A stretch of DNA of 64,000 bases from Vombatus ursinus (taxonomy: Eukaryota > Chordata > Mammalia > Diprotodontia > Vombatidae), in assembly GCF_900497805.2 (NCBI RefSeq), contig NW_020954610.1:16586535-16650534 (forward strand), read 5' to 3'. The position numbers and the translations under genes were made by a program. This document shows positions 23,961 through 37,480 of this stretch, one piece after another. Numbering within the stretch: position 1 is the stretch's first letter; each line of letters opens with the position of its first letter. The notes under the pieces were generated by a model, which searched no databases, was not told the DNA's origin, and worked only from the letters and a program-made list of their open reading frames with translations.

Positions 23961-24624
23961 AGGGCACAGGGTGAGTTGAAGATGAAGGGGTCATATCTGG
24001 AGAATAAAATTAAGGGGTGAGAGAGGATTATACTAGGAGAAGGAGAAAGGGAAAGGTAGAATGGGGTAAATTATCTCACAAAAAAAAAACAGAAAAGAAA
24101 AGGCTCTTACAGTGGAGGGGAACCAGGGGAAGGTGAGAGGAAATGAGTGAATCTTATTCTCATAGGATTTGACTTAAAGAGGGTATAACATACACACTCA
24201 ATTGGGTATGGAAATCTGTCTTACCCTACAGGAAAATAGGAGGGGAAGGGGACAAGAGAGCAGGGGGATGATAGAGAGGAGGGCAGATTGGGAAAGGGGG
24301 TAATCAGAAGCAAAGACTTCTGAGGAGGGACAGGGTCAAAAGAAAGAATAGAATAAAGGGGGGGGGCGGGATAGGATTAAGGGAAATAGAGTTAGTTTTT
24401 CACAGCATGTCTACTATGGAAGTGTTTTGCATAACTGCACATGTATAGCCTATATTGAGTTGTTTGCCTTTTCAATGAGGGTGGGTGGGGAGGGAGGAAG
24501 TGAGAAAATTTGGAACCCAAAGTTCAAAAAACTGAAATTAAAAAACAAAACAAAACAATGTAAACAAGGTCACTGGGGAAATTCTGGTCAAATACAATGG
24601 TCAATGTTTTTAACAGCATCCTGA

Positions 24625-24840
24625 CAAAGTCATAAGATCAAAGATTTGGGTCTGGAAGAAAAGAACCTTAGAAGGAAGGGACCTTAGAAGTCCTCCAGTC
24701 TTATCCTGTCATTTTATAGGTTACTAAGGGCCACAGGACGCATGAAAGTAGCAAAGCTAGGATTCAAACTCATGTTCTCTCACTCCAAATAAAGTTCTTT
24801 TCATCAGTCAATAAATAAATAAATAAATAAATAAATGCGA
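24625..24840 (-). mobile_element. MIR-like SINE, antisense, then (AAAT)n
   Basis: 'gaaccttagaaggaagggac' and 'gctaggattcaaactcatgt' are reversed MIR text; an AAAT run occupies about 24810-24836. Confidence 0.7.
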
Positions 24841-25380
24841 TGCTGTCCTAATTCACATATGCCTTTTCAACTTCAAATTTTTCTTCAGTTTATAAAACAG
24901 CAACTTTTATCTTTAGGCAAAATAAAATTGGTATATTGAAAATATCTAAAATTTTGGACTTTTGAGTTTCCCCAGTTTCAAATGTTAATTTTTGATAGAA
25001 AACATTTTTTGTTTCTATTAGCATGTAATTTTTTAACAAAGTTCAGTATTTCCAAAGAGTGAATCAACTCTAACTTGATTTTGTTTTAGTGAACTTTTTT
25101 TTATCTTAAGGGAAGCTAAATTATCGGGTACTTATGTGATGAAATTAGGTAAGGATTTTTGTTTTTGTTATTGCTTGCCTAAGAGTATTCTAAGGAAAAC
25201 TCCATTCTTTTGGAGGTAATTACTTCATGTGCGAAAATAACTATGTTTAGCACGGTCATATTGATTCCTCCTAAGACTGAATAGAAATATTAAGCTCTGT
25301 AAATATAGGTTCACTGGACTCAGTCAATGTTACTCCTATAGAGTAGTACAATATATTAAGAACATCTATTTATGTGAAGA
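24841..25380. other. Intron, nothing recognised
   Basis: AT-rich sequence with no named repeat. Confidence 0.45.
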
Positions 25381-25399
25381 AATCCAGGAACCTAAACGT

Positions 25400-25950
25400 G
25401 AGGGTGGAACATGGTAGGGAACATTTAAGTGAAGATCAAAAGAGAGAAAAACAGAAGTGATAGTGTCATGAGATTATACTATAGACTACCTGGACAAAAG
25501 GAAGAATTAAATGAGGAGTTCAGAAAACAGCACAAACCCACAAATCTAGTCTAGTATTGAGGCATGACATAGTAATGATAAGAGACTACAACTATCTAGG
25601 TATCTACTGGAGCACTCTCTCCCTGACAAAAGTAGAGCAGCTTTTATCTTAATTATAATTTCATTCTTAGGGTACAGAAAGCTTGAAGAGGAACTGTTAG
25701 TCTAGACATAATTTTGACCAACAAAGAGGAAATGGTTGGTGTGGTAAACGACAAAAGTCTGAGACAGTTGTGTAGAGAAGAAAACATAGTCTGACGTGCA
25801 CCATAGATTTCTAGGACAGTAGATTTCAAAGGGTTCAGACAAATGGTAATTTGGATCCCATGGCCTGGATGGGAGGATAATAATAGATGAAGGTAAGAAT
25901 AATGAACTGCTCAGTTCTTGTTTTGCTCCTATTTTCTCTTTCAAAAATGA
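25400..25950 (+). mobile_element. CR1/L3-type LINE fragment (end of endonuclease region)
   Basis: Sense translation near 25708-25760 gives IILTNKEEMVGVVNDK, the CR1-clade motif (LDLILTNxEE) at the end of the AP endonuclease. Upstream text 'agactacaactatctaggta' fits the same domain. Heavily decayed. Confidence 0.65.
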
Positions 25951-25954
25951 TACT

Positions 25955-26065
25955 TAGCCTGAGAAGGCACCAAGGTCAGACAGGTATGAAGTGGTAGAAT
26001 CAATATTTGAACCCAAGCCCTCTGACTACAGATATAGAACTCTTTCTACTATACCAAAGCATATT
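25955..26065 (-). mobile_element. MIR-like SINE, antisense fragment
   Basis: 'atatttgaacccaagccctc tgactacag' type text is the reversed MIR core. Confidence 0.6.
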
Positions 26066-26069
26066 TAGC

Positions 26070-27315
26070 AAGTTTCTGTGACCAAAAAAATTCATCATTG
26101 GTAATCAACCTTTTGGTGTTAAGCCTCCCTAAGTTATACTAAGCTGCTCTCAGAAGACAGCCAGGACTTGCCAAAGCAAGCCATTCCTTTGGGAAGACCC
26201 TCAATCACCTTCATGTCAGAAGGACAGGAAAAGGAATTTACAGAAGAGATTTTACAGTACTAGCATATTGAATATACACACTTGGGGATTTAATTCGACT
26301 TTTTTTCTGTTTTAGTCTTTTTCTACTCTTTATAGGCCTTTGACAACAGGTTTTATATAGCAATCATAATGAGTACATGTATTTTATTTGTTTTATTAAT
26401 ATTCCTTGAGATATCTTTAATGCCTATATTATAAAATAACATTTAACTCTTTTCTGTTATTTATAATTACCTATTTAACCTTTAATTTTGTCAATGCCAT
26501 GCCCAAAATGCTAACAAATGTTAATGTTTAAAACCCACTGGGTTTGCTTCCAGGTTATTTTTTACTATATCCCCGATAGTTTTATAAGATGCAATAACCA
26601 TCTCTGGAAAAATAAAGAGGACAAAAATCTTCCATCTGTAGTATTTTCAGATTTCCTGCTTTAAATAGGCTAATGTTTTTCCTGTGCCAGTATTACAGTA
26701 GAATGGGAAACAGTATAATCAAAAATGCTATTCCAGAAGAAGACTGACAGGGAAATCAGGTATGGTGATTCCTAGATAGTAAATTCCACATGTAGTTATT
26801 TTTTTCTTTACAATGAGAAACTGATTTTGAATATACAAACCACTCCAGCCTCTCCCTATCCAAACCCACTCTCCCCTCCCCCCCACCACACCCACACATA
26901 CAAACAAATCTTTGCTTGGCCATAATCAAGCCTAGAATATAGATTTTGATAGTAGGCAAGAGATTCTTCGAAGTAGTATGTCCAGGAAGGTAACAAAGGG
27001 AAGGTTTTTGAAGCTTTGAGTCATTTTACAATACATTAGGTATGTGCGTTTTTGAATGTGATAAAATCACAGTATGGCCAATTTATAGTAAATCAATATA
27101 TTTATACTTAATGAAGTGGAGAGGAACAGCTAATGCAAATTGATAGGATGATTCCAAATCATTTTTGTCCAAATCATGTTTGTCATGGGAATGCCATATA
27201 TATAGATGACCTCATTCATATCTAATTCAGCTCAGCTGTCTGTGACTAGGGACCTAACCTAAAGCCCACTCTGAAGATAGCAATTCTGGATTACTCTATC
27301 TAATCATTAAAATGG
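26070..27315. other. Intron, AT-rich, nothing recognised
   Basis: Single-copy-looking intron sequence; short open frames here have no support. Confidence 0.45.
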
Positions 27316-27317
27316 AG

Positions 27318-27506
27318 GTTCATAATCTGGGGTCCACAGACCTCTCCCAGTCCATGGATAGATTCTGGGGGTCCATTAACTTGAATGGGAAAAAGTTACA
27401 TTTTTATTTGCCCTAATTGTTTAAAAGTGTTTTACTGTGAAAGGATGCATAGGATTCTCCAGGCTGCCAAAAGAGTGCAATGACACAAAAAAGGTTAAAA
27501 ACCCTG
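27318..27506 (+). mobile_element. Probable hAT-like MITE
   Basis: Left end ggttcataatctggggtcca and right end aaaaaaggttaaaaaccctg are imperfect inverted repeats, the widespread 'ggttcttaacctggggtcc' mammalian DNA-transposon type. A relative is at 60.6 kb. No target duplication survives. Confidence 0.55.
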
Positions 27507-27538
27507 TGTATTGGGTATTCACAGAATTGAATATATAC

Positions 27539-27680
27539 CCCCCCCTTTTTTTAAAGGCAATTGGGGTTAAGTGACTTGCCCAGGGTCATACAACTTAGTA
27601 AGTGTCTGAGGCCAAATTTGAACTCAGGTCCTTCTGACTCCAGGGCTGATGCTCCATCCTCTGCGTCACCTAGCTGCCCC
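27539..27680 (-). mobile_element. Marsupial CORE-SINE with target duplication
   Basis: Reverse copy flanked by gaatatatac (27529-27538 and 27681-27690). It lies about 240 bp inside the intron after exon 4. Confidence 0.92.
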
Positions 27681-27914
27681 GAATATATACTCTTCTATGA
27701 TGGATGACTGTGAAAATATTGAATTGGCTAGAATAATATTTTTTTAAAAGTTCTAAGTTTGACTTTTAAATGATAAATTACACCAAAAACCTACCACAGT
27801 TATCTACAGCAGTGAAAATTAAAAGATAATAAGAAATAACTTATCATAGAAATTATGTACTTAAATTTTAATATCAAATTGTTAATAGTTTTGTAATATA
27901 ACACTAAAAAATTA

Positions 27915-28109
<195 letters not shown>

Positions 28110-28611
28110 CTATTTAATTTCTGAGTTTAAATATTTACTATAAATATACTTAAATATTGTTCAACATTTTAGAATTAAAAAAAAACCCAATAGTATTTGT
28201 AAAAATGAACACTCCCTCCAAGGTATGCATATATGGGGTTAGGCAGGACTAAAAATACTTTGAGAGACATACTTTATGTCACACAGCTAACCTTTAGCCT
28301 ATTCTTTTGAAGCCTTCTCTAGCTTCAGTCCATATCACCAGGGTCAGTTCACTTGAGCAGCTGAGGATTGGGGGAGGAAGGAGGGCTTTTGAAATGGAGT
28401 TGATACATCTGAGAAACTGAGATCTGATTTCTACTCTATGGAATGAGTCCTATTCCCAATCCTAGGAGGCCAGCCCCCTCAGAAGACTCAAAACAGCATG
28501 TACATATAACTTGAAGATGCTGGAAAAGGCACTATATAAATGAATGAATTTTTTAATGCTGAAAATTTTCAGCTATATGTATACAATTAAGTCTTAAGTT
28601 CATTCTCAGTA

Positions 28612-29460
28612 TGTTGAAATTGAACAAGCCAAAAATGAGCTCCATAAGGAAAAAAATCCCCGAGATCAAATGGGTTTATGAGTGAATTCTACCAAACATT
28701 TAAGTAACAATTAATTCCAATACTACATGAACCATTTGAAAAAATAGGCAAAGAAAGAATCCTACCAAATTACTCTTGACACAAACATGTTTTTGCTACC
28801 TAAATCTGGGAGAGCAAAAACAGAAAAGAAAACTAAAGGCCAATTGCCCTCACAAATATTCATGCAAAAATTTTAAATTAAATACTAGCAAGGAGATTCG
28901 GACAGTTAGGTGGTGCAGTGGATAGAGTGTTGGACTTGAAATTAGGAGGACCTGAGTTCAAATCTGGCCCCAGACACTTAACAGCTGTGTGACCTTGGGC
29001 AAGTGACTTAACCCTGTTTGCCTCAGTTCCTCATCTGTAAAATGAACTGAAGAAGGAAATGGCAAACCATTCTAGTATCTTTGCCAAGAAAACCCCAAAT
29101 GGGTTCACAGAGAGTTGGACATGACTGAAAACAACTCAACAACAACAGTGGCAGCAAGGAGATTACACCAATATATCACAAAGATAATACACTACGACCA
29201 GGTAGGATTTATACCAGGAATGCAGGGCTGGTTCAGTGTTAGGAAAACTACAAGGGTAATTGCCATATCAATAACAAAAACAACAAAATCATTTTATTAA
29301 TAGGTGCAGAAAAAGCTTTTGATAAAATATAACACCTATTTCTATTACAAACACTAGAAAGCATGGGAATAAGTGGAACCTTTCTTAAAATGATAATCTA
29401 TCAAAAACGTATTTGAGAAAAAATCACTATGCTGAAAACATGAGTTGGAAACATAAATAG
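28612..29460 (+). mobile_element. L1 ORF2 fragment split by a SINE
   Basis: 'gatcaaatgggtttatgagt gaattctaccaaacattt' (28657-28700) and, after the SINE, 'ggatttataccaggaatgca gggctggttc' (29205-29233) encode the L1 fingers/palm ([11 protein letters not shown]). Stops show decay. It lacks both ends. Confidence 0.85.
28899..29152 (+). mobile_element. Marsupial SINE (MAR1-like) inside L1, with target duplication
   Basis: Flanked by agcaaggagatt (28887-28898 and 29153-29164), which restores the L1 frame across the site. It ends in an 'aactcaacaacaaca' tail. Confidence 0.93.
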
Positions 29461-29829
29461 ATTTTCACCTTTTAAAGTACTTTTGGTTTTGAATTGACTC
29501 TAGTTTTTAAAAAATAATTAAAATGCAATCAAACAACTTGCTCCTTTAGCTCCTAGTATTCTTCTGCAAACCAATTTTAAGAGAAAACTTATTTTGTGTT
29601 TTCTTGAACTATAAGCAGCAAATGAGAGACTGCTTTGTAAAAGATCAACCTTTAATGTGGTAAAGAGTCTTTCTTCTCCTTGTCCCTCAAGGAGATGAGC
29701 CACTAGCAGTCCTAAGATTCTTTGGGAAACCACTGTTCACATGGCTTCCATTACATGAATAAATCTCTAATCTTCACTTCCTGTCCTTATATTATAACCT
29801 CCAATTTTCTCCATGGTATTTCCACTAGA

Positions 29830-30300
29830 CAATAAGAACCGACTCTTATAGAGCATTTTAAGAAGTGTAAAGTAGTTTACACACAATATTTTCTCTTGAC
29901 AGGTGTGAAAGGTAATTTTTTTTTTAATCAGTCTTGGGATTTTACTAGTATAGAGAGTTCCCAGTATTGGAACTCCTTCTACCAACATAGAGCAGTGCAA
30001 TATGTCTTAGTTTCCAGGGGCATTGAGAGGTTAAGTTACCTGTTTAGGGTCACACAGCACATCTGTGTCAGACAGAACATCAGGGCCTTGTTGGTTCTGA
30101 GGCTGGCTTTCTAGCCACTATACCATGCTGCCTCTTGTGAGGGAGCCGCTGAAGGGAGTGTTATCTTGATTTTGCAAATGAGGAAACTAGGGCCTTAGAA
30201 TTTTAAGGGACTTGTGAAAAGTCACACACCCAGTAAAAAGTGTAGATGAATTCTTGAATCTAGTTCTAGGGCTTTCTCCACTTATGCCATGCTGCGTCTT
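29830..30300 (-). mobile_element. MIR-like SINE fragments, antisense
   Basis: 'gaggttaagttacctgttta gggtcacacagc' (30027-30058) and 'caaatgaggaaactagggcc' (30175) are two reversed MIR pieces; a third weak one starts near 29840. Confidence 0.65.
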
Positions 30301-30540
30301 ACTTAAAACCTAAAGCACATGAAACTGGTCAAGATTAGGGGGGCTACTGAATCCTCAGAATTATTCCTTCATAGTTTCTCCATCATTATCAATGGCATAA
30401 CTTTCCCACATTCAATCCATTGCCAAATATTTTTTAGTTTTACAATTATATATTGCATTCTACAGACTACTAAAGTTCATAGAAATTTGTTCTACCTTTT
30501 ATAAGAACATTATTAAATAAGAGTTATTAAAACATGATTA

Positions 30541-30729
<189 letters not shown>

Positions 30730-30759
30730 TTACTGATTATTACCCTGAGTTGCTGTTTT

Positions 30760-30820
30760 ATTTTTATATGTATATATGTGCATATGCACACACACATATA
30801 CATATACACACATACATGTG
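30760..30820. repeat. TA/CA-rich simple repeat
   Basis: Alternating tatatg/cacaca units about 110 bp upstream of exon 3. Confidence 0.8.
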
Positions 30821-30824
30821 AGGA

Positions 30825-32010
30825 ATTCTCATGTCTCCCAACTAGTCCTATAGGGGCCATGATAGGAAAGCTTTACTTGTCTGCAAATTTGCTTATGTAG
30901 AACATCATATTACTTGACAATATATAGTTGCTATATAGCCTGAGGAAATCCAAGTCTTTTAAAGGGCCATGTCTAAATTGTCTTCTCTCAAATAGGACTC
31001 TCATAATATCAGATCTCCCAATATTTATGCATATTTCTTACATTTAAGCAAAATAGGAGGAAATAGAGTAAAAATGAGTTTTGGACAATAATTTTCATCT
31101 TATCCATATGTAGACTTTCTATTGACTTCAAAGAGCTGCCTAAATTCTAAGAAGAGGTTTTTTTTAAACATTTTGAGGAGAGAACAAAATACTAAGCACT
31201 ATTGTGTTTAGTGAGGATTCTAAATTTTTTGTGCTTATTTTTTAATTCCTGGAGGGATATCCTGTGGTTACTCTGATGTGGTTGGAAGTATTTCTTTACC
31301 TGAAGTCTCCCCAGAATGCCACTTAGTCAAAACTTTTTATAGAAAATCTATTCTCTAACAATATTATGGTGATACAGATACTGAGCTGAAAAGATTTGCT
31401 TTAGATGACTCATAAAAAGCTGTGACTTGGGTACTAAAATTTTTCTCATAATGAGTATTTTGATTCTCAAAATATAAATATAAACTATTATTAAGGAATT
31501 GTTTTCAGTCACACAAAAGCATCAATATCTGTAATGAAATAATCATTTCACATTATGCAGAATTTAAAATTAAATATGGCATTATTTTTTTTTACCAAAT
31601 GAACTACAAATTTACAATGGGATAAACTGCCTAGAGAGCCTACACATTTTACACATTATGAATATTTTTGAATGAGTCTAAGGTCCTTTGAGGATTGCTC
31701 TAGTATTGTCATGTCCTCTGTATGAGATTTATTTGTAGCCTTCTAGGAGTTATAAGCATGGTAATGTCAACTACCTTAAACCCAAGTGTGGTATCTGGGT
31801 TTATCCAGGAACTATTTCAACTAAAATTAAATGGAAAATAGAGGTATCTTTCTTTCACTTCAATTTTAGTTGAATCTCTGGAATGATTTTGTACACTGGA
31901 AAGGCTGTGGAGACACTGAATTGCAGTCAAACAAAACCCATATTAATTAAATTTGATTTAATGGCAAACAGATGTTGAAACTGAGAACATGGAAAGAACA
32001 TTTCCCCCTC
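30825..32010. other. Intron between exons 2 and 3, nothing recognised
   Basis: AT-rich with no clear repeat. Confidence 0.5.
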
Positions 32011-32013
32011 TTA

Positions 32014-32295
<282 letters not shown>

Positions 32296-32299
32296 TTAA

Positions 32300-33420
32300 A
32301 ATATTTAAAATTTTTTGTACTTCAAGGTACTATAAAGTATCTCTCTCACTCTCTTAAATTCTTTAAAATACAATTATTCCCATAGAGTCCTAGGTAATAT
32401 TATGAAATGAACTTTGTTTTCCAGCCTGCTTTCTATACTCTAATATTCTTTCAGGGGTTTCTATCTTCCCGAATCTTTACTCAGGTCCCTTTGTTTTCAG
32501 TTCTCTCAGACTTCTTCCCTTATGAAAAACTTCTAGCATGAAAGGATGGAACCACCTCATCATACTAATGACTGAAAAACACTAACATATTACCATTTCC
32601 AGGAACATCTGCATTTCAACAGGGGACCAGAAGATGCAGCAAAGGAATAAATCTATAGTTGCATTATTTTGGGCATAAGCAAGCAAATAAGGTAGTATTT
32701 GGGAACAGGCAGAGAGCATTTTTGCCCATCTGAAATCCCACAGCACAGATGGCTTATTTCTCTGTATATCATCAATATCATTATTGCTACCACTTATATA
32801 TCATAAAATGCTTTACATATATTATTTCATTTGATCCTCATAAGACTAGCCCTGATTATAGTTCCTCATTATAGTTTGCTTCAGCAAAGCTTCTATCAAA
32901 CTGAGAATCATGGAAATTAAGTATGCTAAGTTAATAGCCAATTTAAAAAGACTATTTGTTTAATAAAGTATTCCTAAACATTATAAAAGGCCTCCGCTAA
33001 CATTTAGCAGACAGAACATGGGGAGGGGTGGGGAGAGTACATTAATTTGCTCCTCTTTTGTGTCAGTCTCAGCTGCTTCCGCTTCTACATATTATCTCTA
33101 GAAAGATAATACAAATGTTAAGAGAAGAATGATTGTTATGGAAATTATGGAGAAATATAGGTACATCCACTTACTAAACAGATAAATTAGAAGTTATTGT
33201 TTGTATTACAAAAAGGTTATTCAATATACAAAAGGAGTCTGCTAGATTCCTTTAAAAATTGTATCTGCTAATACAGTATGTATCTGCAGAGAAATCCAAA
33301 GCTTAAGTGGTAAGTCAACACCAATTTAAGATCAATCATAAATGAGGCAAAATCAGCTCTGATGTTAAAAATAAAGTTAAAGGGAAAATATCTCTGGCTT
33401 ACAAAAAGTCTACAAGTCAA
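32300..33420. other. Intron, mostly unrecognised
   Basis: Only a short MIR-like 3' piece near 32790-32860 ('catttgatcctcataagact'). Confidence 0.45.
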
Positions 33421-33429
33421 GCTATAACT

Positions 33430-33640
33430 GACATAGTACAATGAGTGCAAGACTTGGTATCAGGATGACTTAGGTTCAGATTCTGTCTCTGACTTAATAG
33501 CTATAAGAAAACACATAGTCTCTCTGAGTCTCAATTTCTTATCTGTAAAATGGGGATGTGTAACTTACAGGATTGTTGCAAGGCTCAAATGACATAATGG
33601 ACACAAAGTACTTTATATTCTTTAAAGCTTCTATGAATCC
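33430..33640 (+). mobile_element. MIR-like SINE
   Basis: 'gacttggtatcaggatgact' and 'ctctgagtctcaatttctta' then 'gttgcaaggctcaaatgaca' run in MIR order. Confidence 0.8.
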
Positions 33641-33785
33641 AAATTCAATAATTACTAAACACTTATCATGTACCAGGCTTTATATTAGGCCCTGGGGATA
33701 TAAAAATAGAAAAAAAACAAAAACAAAAACAAAATACAGGTCCTGCCCACAAAGAGCTTAAATTACATTCATTCTCATTTCCTAA
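33640..33785 (-). mobile_element. L2 LINE 3' end, antisense
   Basis: 'aacacttatcatgtaccagg' and 'gcccacaaagagcttaaatt' are the reversed L2 tail, with an A-rich insert. Confidence 0.7.
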
Positions 33786-34014
33786 TAATATTAATATTAT
33801 GTGACGTATACAAATAAATGTTACATAAAAGATGGTCCTTGTTAATAAAACAAATTGTTGCCATGTAAATTAGGGTCTTCTTGTGAATGTTATTTTTATA
33901 TCAAGATAAAAATTGAAAATTAAAGTATACCACCATGATAAATACCTAGATAATTGAAAATATCTTGAAAATTGAATAATTTTTTCTACTTCAAAGATTT
34001 CTAGCATTATTACA

Positions 34015-34860
34015 TGGTTAGGTAGTTTGGTGTAGGGGATAGTGCATTGCTCTTGAAGTCACAAAGGTCTGGTTCAAGACTTACCTCTGATACATATTAC
34101 TTAGGTGACCACTAGCAGGTAACTTGACCTCTCAATGTTCTAGGCAACTGTCTAATACTCTAAGTTACAGAAAAGTTTCCCATCCCATTGATGGGGGGTA
34201 TTTTTACACTAGAAGATTCTTTTATTGATGAAATCACAGATCTACACAAATATACAACCCAGATAGCTCATGGACTCAGTATAATACAGTAAACAAATAA
34301 TTTTCTGATTTTATCATCTTCCCATTTTGCTTTATTTATACAAATACGAATCTGTGGTATAATAGAACCCTGGAGTTAGAGTCAGAAGATCTGTTTTTAA
34401 GTTCCTGTTCTACCACTGATTCTGCCACTAAGAGATGGGGTAACTTTGGGCAAGCCATTTAATCTCTGGGGGACATGACTTACACTAGGAAATCCAGCAT
34501 AATGGACTTAAGGCTACCCTTGGAGTCAAGAAGAGCTTCCTTTGACACATACTGGGTTTGTGACATGGACATGGGACCAGGCGCTGCAGACAGTTCTCTA
34601 GGACCCTTAAGTGGCAGAACAATTACAGATCGATAGAGCTATGTTGGAAGAAATTTCCTCACTTGCAGATGCCAATGCAGATGAAATCACAGGTCAGGAC
34701 TAAAAATAAAAGGACAATAACAACTAGCAAGAAGAGCCCTGGAGAAGGGAAAATTGCCTCAAATCTGATGGGCTAAGTAGCAGAGGTAGTATGTAAACCC
34801 ATCTCCTTCTGACTCCAAAACCAGCATGCTTTCCATTGCACCTGGCAAAGATATTATAAT
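34015..34860 (+). mobile_element. MIR-like SINE fragments
   Basis: Degraded pieces at about 34015-34190, 34350-34480 and 34500-34850 ('cagaagatctgtttttaagt', 'gcaagccatttaatctctgg'). Confidence 0.5.
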
Positions 34861-35093
34861 TGCAGTAAAACTTAAAATTCAGCCAAATGACCTTGATAAT
34901 ATAGTTTATAGTCATAAATTGCTATACAAATTAAGTTATGATTAGTTGGTGGTGATGTCCATTTAAAGCTATATTCTCAAAGTCTTTTAAGACAGTGATT
35001 CATTAGCTTACATATTTCTTGGATGTTCAGAAATGTTTGACTTCTTTTTCTTGTTTGGAGTATAAAGGAGCATTCTGTAATATTACATATTTA

Positions 35094-35250
35094 GGGGGGC
35101 AGCTAGGTGGCACAGTGAATAGAGTTCTGGCCTTGGAGTCAGGAGGACCTGAGTTCAAATTCAGCCTCAGACACTGAACACTTACTAGCTGTGTGACCCT
35201 GGGCAAGTCACTTAACCCTGATCGCCTCACCAAAAAGCAAAAAAAAAAAA
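35094..35250 (+). mobile_element. Marsupial CORE-SINE with target duplication
   Basis: Sense copy with A-tail, flanked by attacatattta (35082-35093 and 35251-35262). Little divergence in its head suggests a younger insertion. Confidence 0.93.
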
Positions 35251-35509
35251 ATTACATATTTAATCTAACATTTAAAACTTTCTTCTTAAGTGATACTAAA
35301 AACAGTTTGAAGGACTTGTTGATTAAAACAAGCATCTATGTGGGCAAAATATTTAATTCATCACAGGATAAAGGAACAAACTAGTTATTTGTCAAATTAT
35401 CTCTAAAAAAATATTAATCTACACCTAAGCCTAGAAAGGATATACCAATAGGGTTAATTCTCTTTTATTTTTAAAACTTTGCAAATTTAATTGTGTGAAA
35501 ATGTCTGGG

Positions 35510-35715
35510 GGACAAATGATTTGTAAACACAAGAACCAAGGGACTTTAAACCTGGAAAGGACCTTGGAACTGATTAAGTCTATCCTCTATCCTTATTTTT
35601 CCTCAGAAATGGAGGTCCAGAATGGTCAAATGCTTGCCTAAGATCACACTACTTATTTGTAACAGAAACATGATGGAATCTTGGTTTCCAGTCCAGTGTA
35701 CAGTCTACCATTCAA
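35510..35715 (-). mobile_element. MIR-like SINE, antisense
   Basis: 'ctggaaaggaccttggaact' and 'gatcacactacttatttgta' are reversed MIR text. Confidence 0.65.
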
Positions 35716-36285
35716 AATTAATTTTCTGTTAAGTACCAAAAAGATGAATTGCAATCTTTAAAATAGAATACAGAACTATGTATAGCTAAAGTTTAAAAAA
35801 AGTTTTATTAGATCCTTCTCTAATTTCATAATATGTAAGTTTGAGGAAATTATTTTAAAAGTTAATATTCAGAAGAGCAGAGACCCTATAAATTTTGAGT
35901 GTATATTTATAGTTAAATGATCTGTGAACTTTCATTTGGAAGTTCCTCCGAGAAAGCAAATTAAATCCACCCAATTCTGTTCTTTCTATTCTACTTTTGT
36001 CCAAGTCCTCCCATAAGCACACCCCAGAAGCTCTACCCAATGTACTAGAAGGCTTCGGTGTTTTCTCCTAACAAAATGAGGGCACCAGTGAAGCATTGTG
36101 GCTGTTCCCTTGTTCTCTTTCACCTTCACCATCACCCCAGCCCCTTTTCTTTCCCTATCACATATTTCCTTGATGACATCTTTATTCTTATTCTTCTTTG
36201 AAGTTTCTCATTTATTAAGTTATAGCCACCTCATTCCCATCATGTGCTTCTCCACTGCCTTCCATGATATTAACTTTTTTTTTCA
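35716..36285. other. Intron, nothing recognised
   Basis: Pyrimidine-rich stretch at 36095-36230 but no named element. Confidence 0.4.
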
Positions 36286-36287
36286 TC

Positions 36288-36540
36288 AGAGAATGTTGTG
36301 TTCCATGTCTCAGTCCCATGCAGTAACAAGAGTAGAATGTTGGTATTTAAAAGATAGGCCTTTCTTTGCATGGAAAGCTTGGAGTCATTAAAGGAGACTT
36401 TAGGAACAATGTTCTGAAGGCAATCCAGGCTTTTTTTTTCCTTCTCTTCAATTCCAAGTCCAACTAGTTTTCCACTAGTTCTGTCTGTTCTAGATGTATA
36501 TGCTGATGAACAAGCTCTGTAGGTTTTCACCTGAGACATG
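36288..36540 (-). mobile_element. RTE (BovB-like) LINE fragment, antisense
   Basis: Minus-strand translation includes RACSSAYTSRTDRTSGK and LLLLHGTETWNTTFSDE, the latter close to the RTE 'LYGSETWxxxxxxE' block seen again at about 60.05 kb. Confidence 0.6.
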
Positions 36541-36559
36541 GTAATTTTTTTCCTCAGCT

Positions 36560-37480
36560 CCTCATTTTCATTCTGTGTATGGATTTGTTTTTAAAATGTG
36601 TTTTTTTGTAAACAACAGATTGCAGGGTTTTCTTTTCTTACTACATCTGTCACTCCTTTTCATTTTACTGCAATATTGTTTCTTTTTTTCAAATTAGGGT
36701 TTTTTTCCCTTATTCCTCTATGAAAACAGTACCTTGTCTCTTCAATCAACTTAATTCAGTAATTTAATCTGTTTTGAGGCAACCTTCTTCCTACTGGCTC
36801 TCTTTCCCTCACATTCAAGCCTTCCCCTCCTTCTCAAGCCTCCCCGTCCCCCTTTCGTTACCCTTTTCCTTGGTTTTGGAGTTTTACTTAATGTGTTGGT
36901 TTCTTTTTATTATTTGCTTTTATCTATTTAATTCTTCCCCTCTTTTTTCCATCTCTGTTAGGTAGTCAAGTAAAATTCTCCTCCTTCTCCTCCCCTTCAA
37001 CTTGTTTTGTTAGGTTTTAAAATTTCATTTTCTAAACCTTTTTGTAAAAAGGATTTATTTTCCTCATTCTCATTTCTGTCTATTCTAGACTTTCATTCTT
37101 TGATTCATGAACCTTATACTTAGTCCTTTTTTAGCATTTGTATTCCTCATGGAATTGAAGCCTCTAAGGTAACAATTCTGGGTTCCTTCTTCTAAACAGT
37201 TTCTATGTTATTACCTTGTAGATCTTGCCCCCTAGTCCATCTTTTTCTATTATGCCTCATTTTTAGAAACACTGATTCCTGCAAGTGATAGAAAGAAGAT
37301 TGATCTTGGGGCTATATTCCCACCCTTTCTATTATTAATATCTTCTCTGTTACTTTATTTATGTTCAAGGGCTTTAATTGAGTTTTCATCCTCTTGAGAT
37401 TGTAGGTAGTTTTCATATTTGTCTTTTAATATTCCCCTATTATTCACTTTCTGACTTCCTCTCCTTTGATGCTGCTCCCC
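36560..37480 (-). mobile_element. Decayed L1-like sequence, antisense
   Basis: Text such as 'attgcagggttttcttttct' and pyrimidine-rich runs resemble reversed L1, but boundaries and order are unclear. Confidence 0.35.

Larger units (their letters stand above)
21912..24570 (+). mobile_element. HAL1-like element: L1 5' UTR + ORF1 + L1 3' UTR, no ORF2
   Basis: Starts gtggagccaagatggcgg (21920), has a GC-richer 5' UTR, ORF1 from the ATG at 22673, then passes directly into L1 3' UTR text (gaactgtttacattcctgc; gaaatctgtcttaccctaca) and a 3' end (ttgccttttcaatgagggtg; aaatttggaa) without any reverse transcriptase. The whole element is about 2.65 kb, the same plan as the copy at 55.1 kb. HAL1 elements of this kind are known in mammals and depend on L1 for mobility. 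It is inserted in the intron between exons 4 and 5, antisense to the gene. Confidence 0.85.
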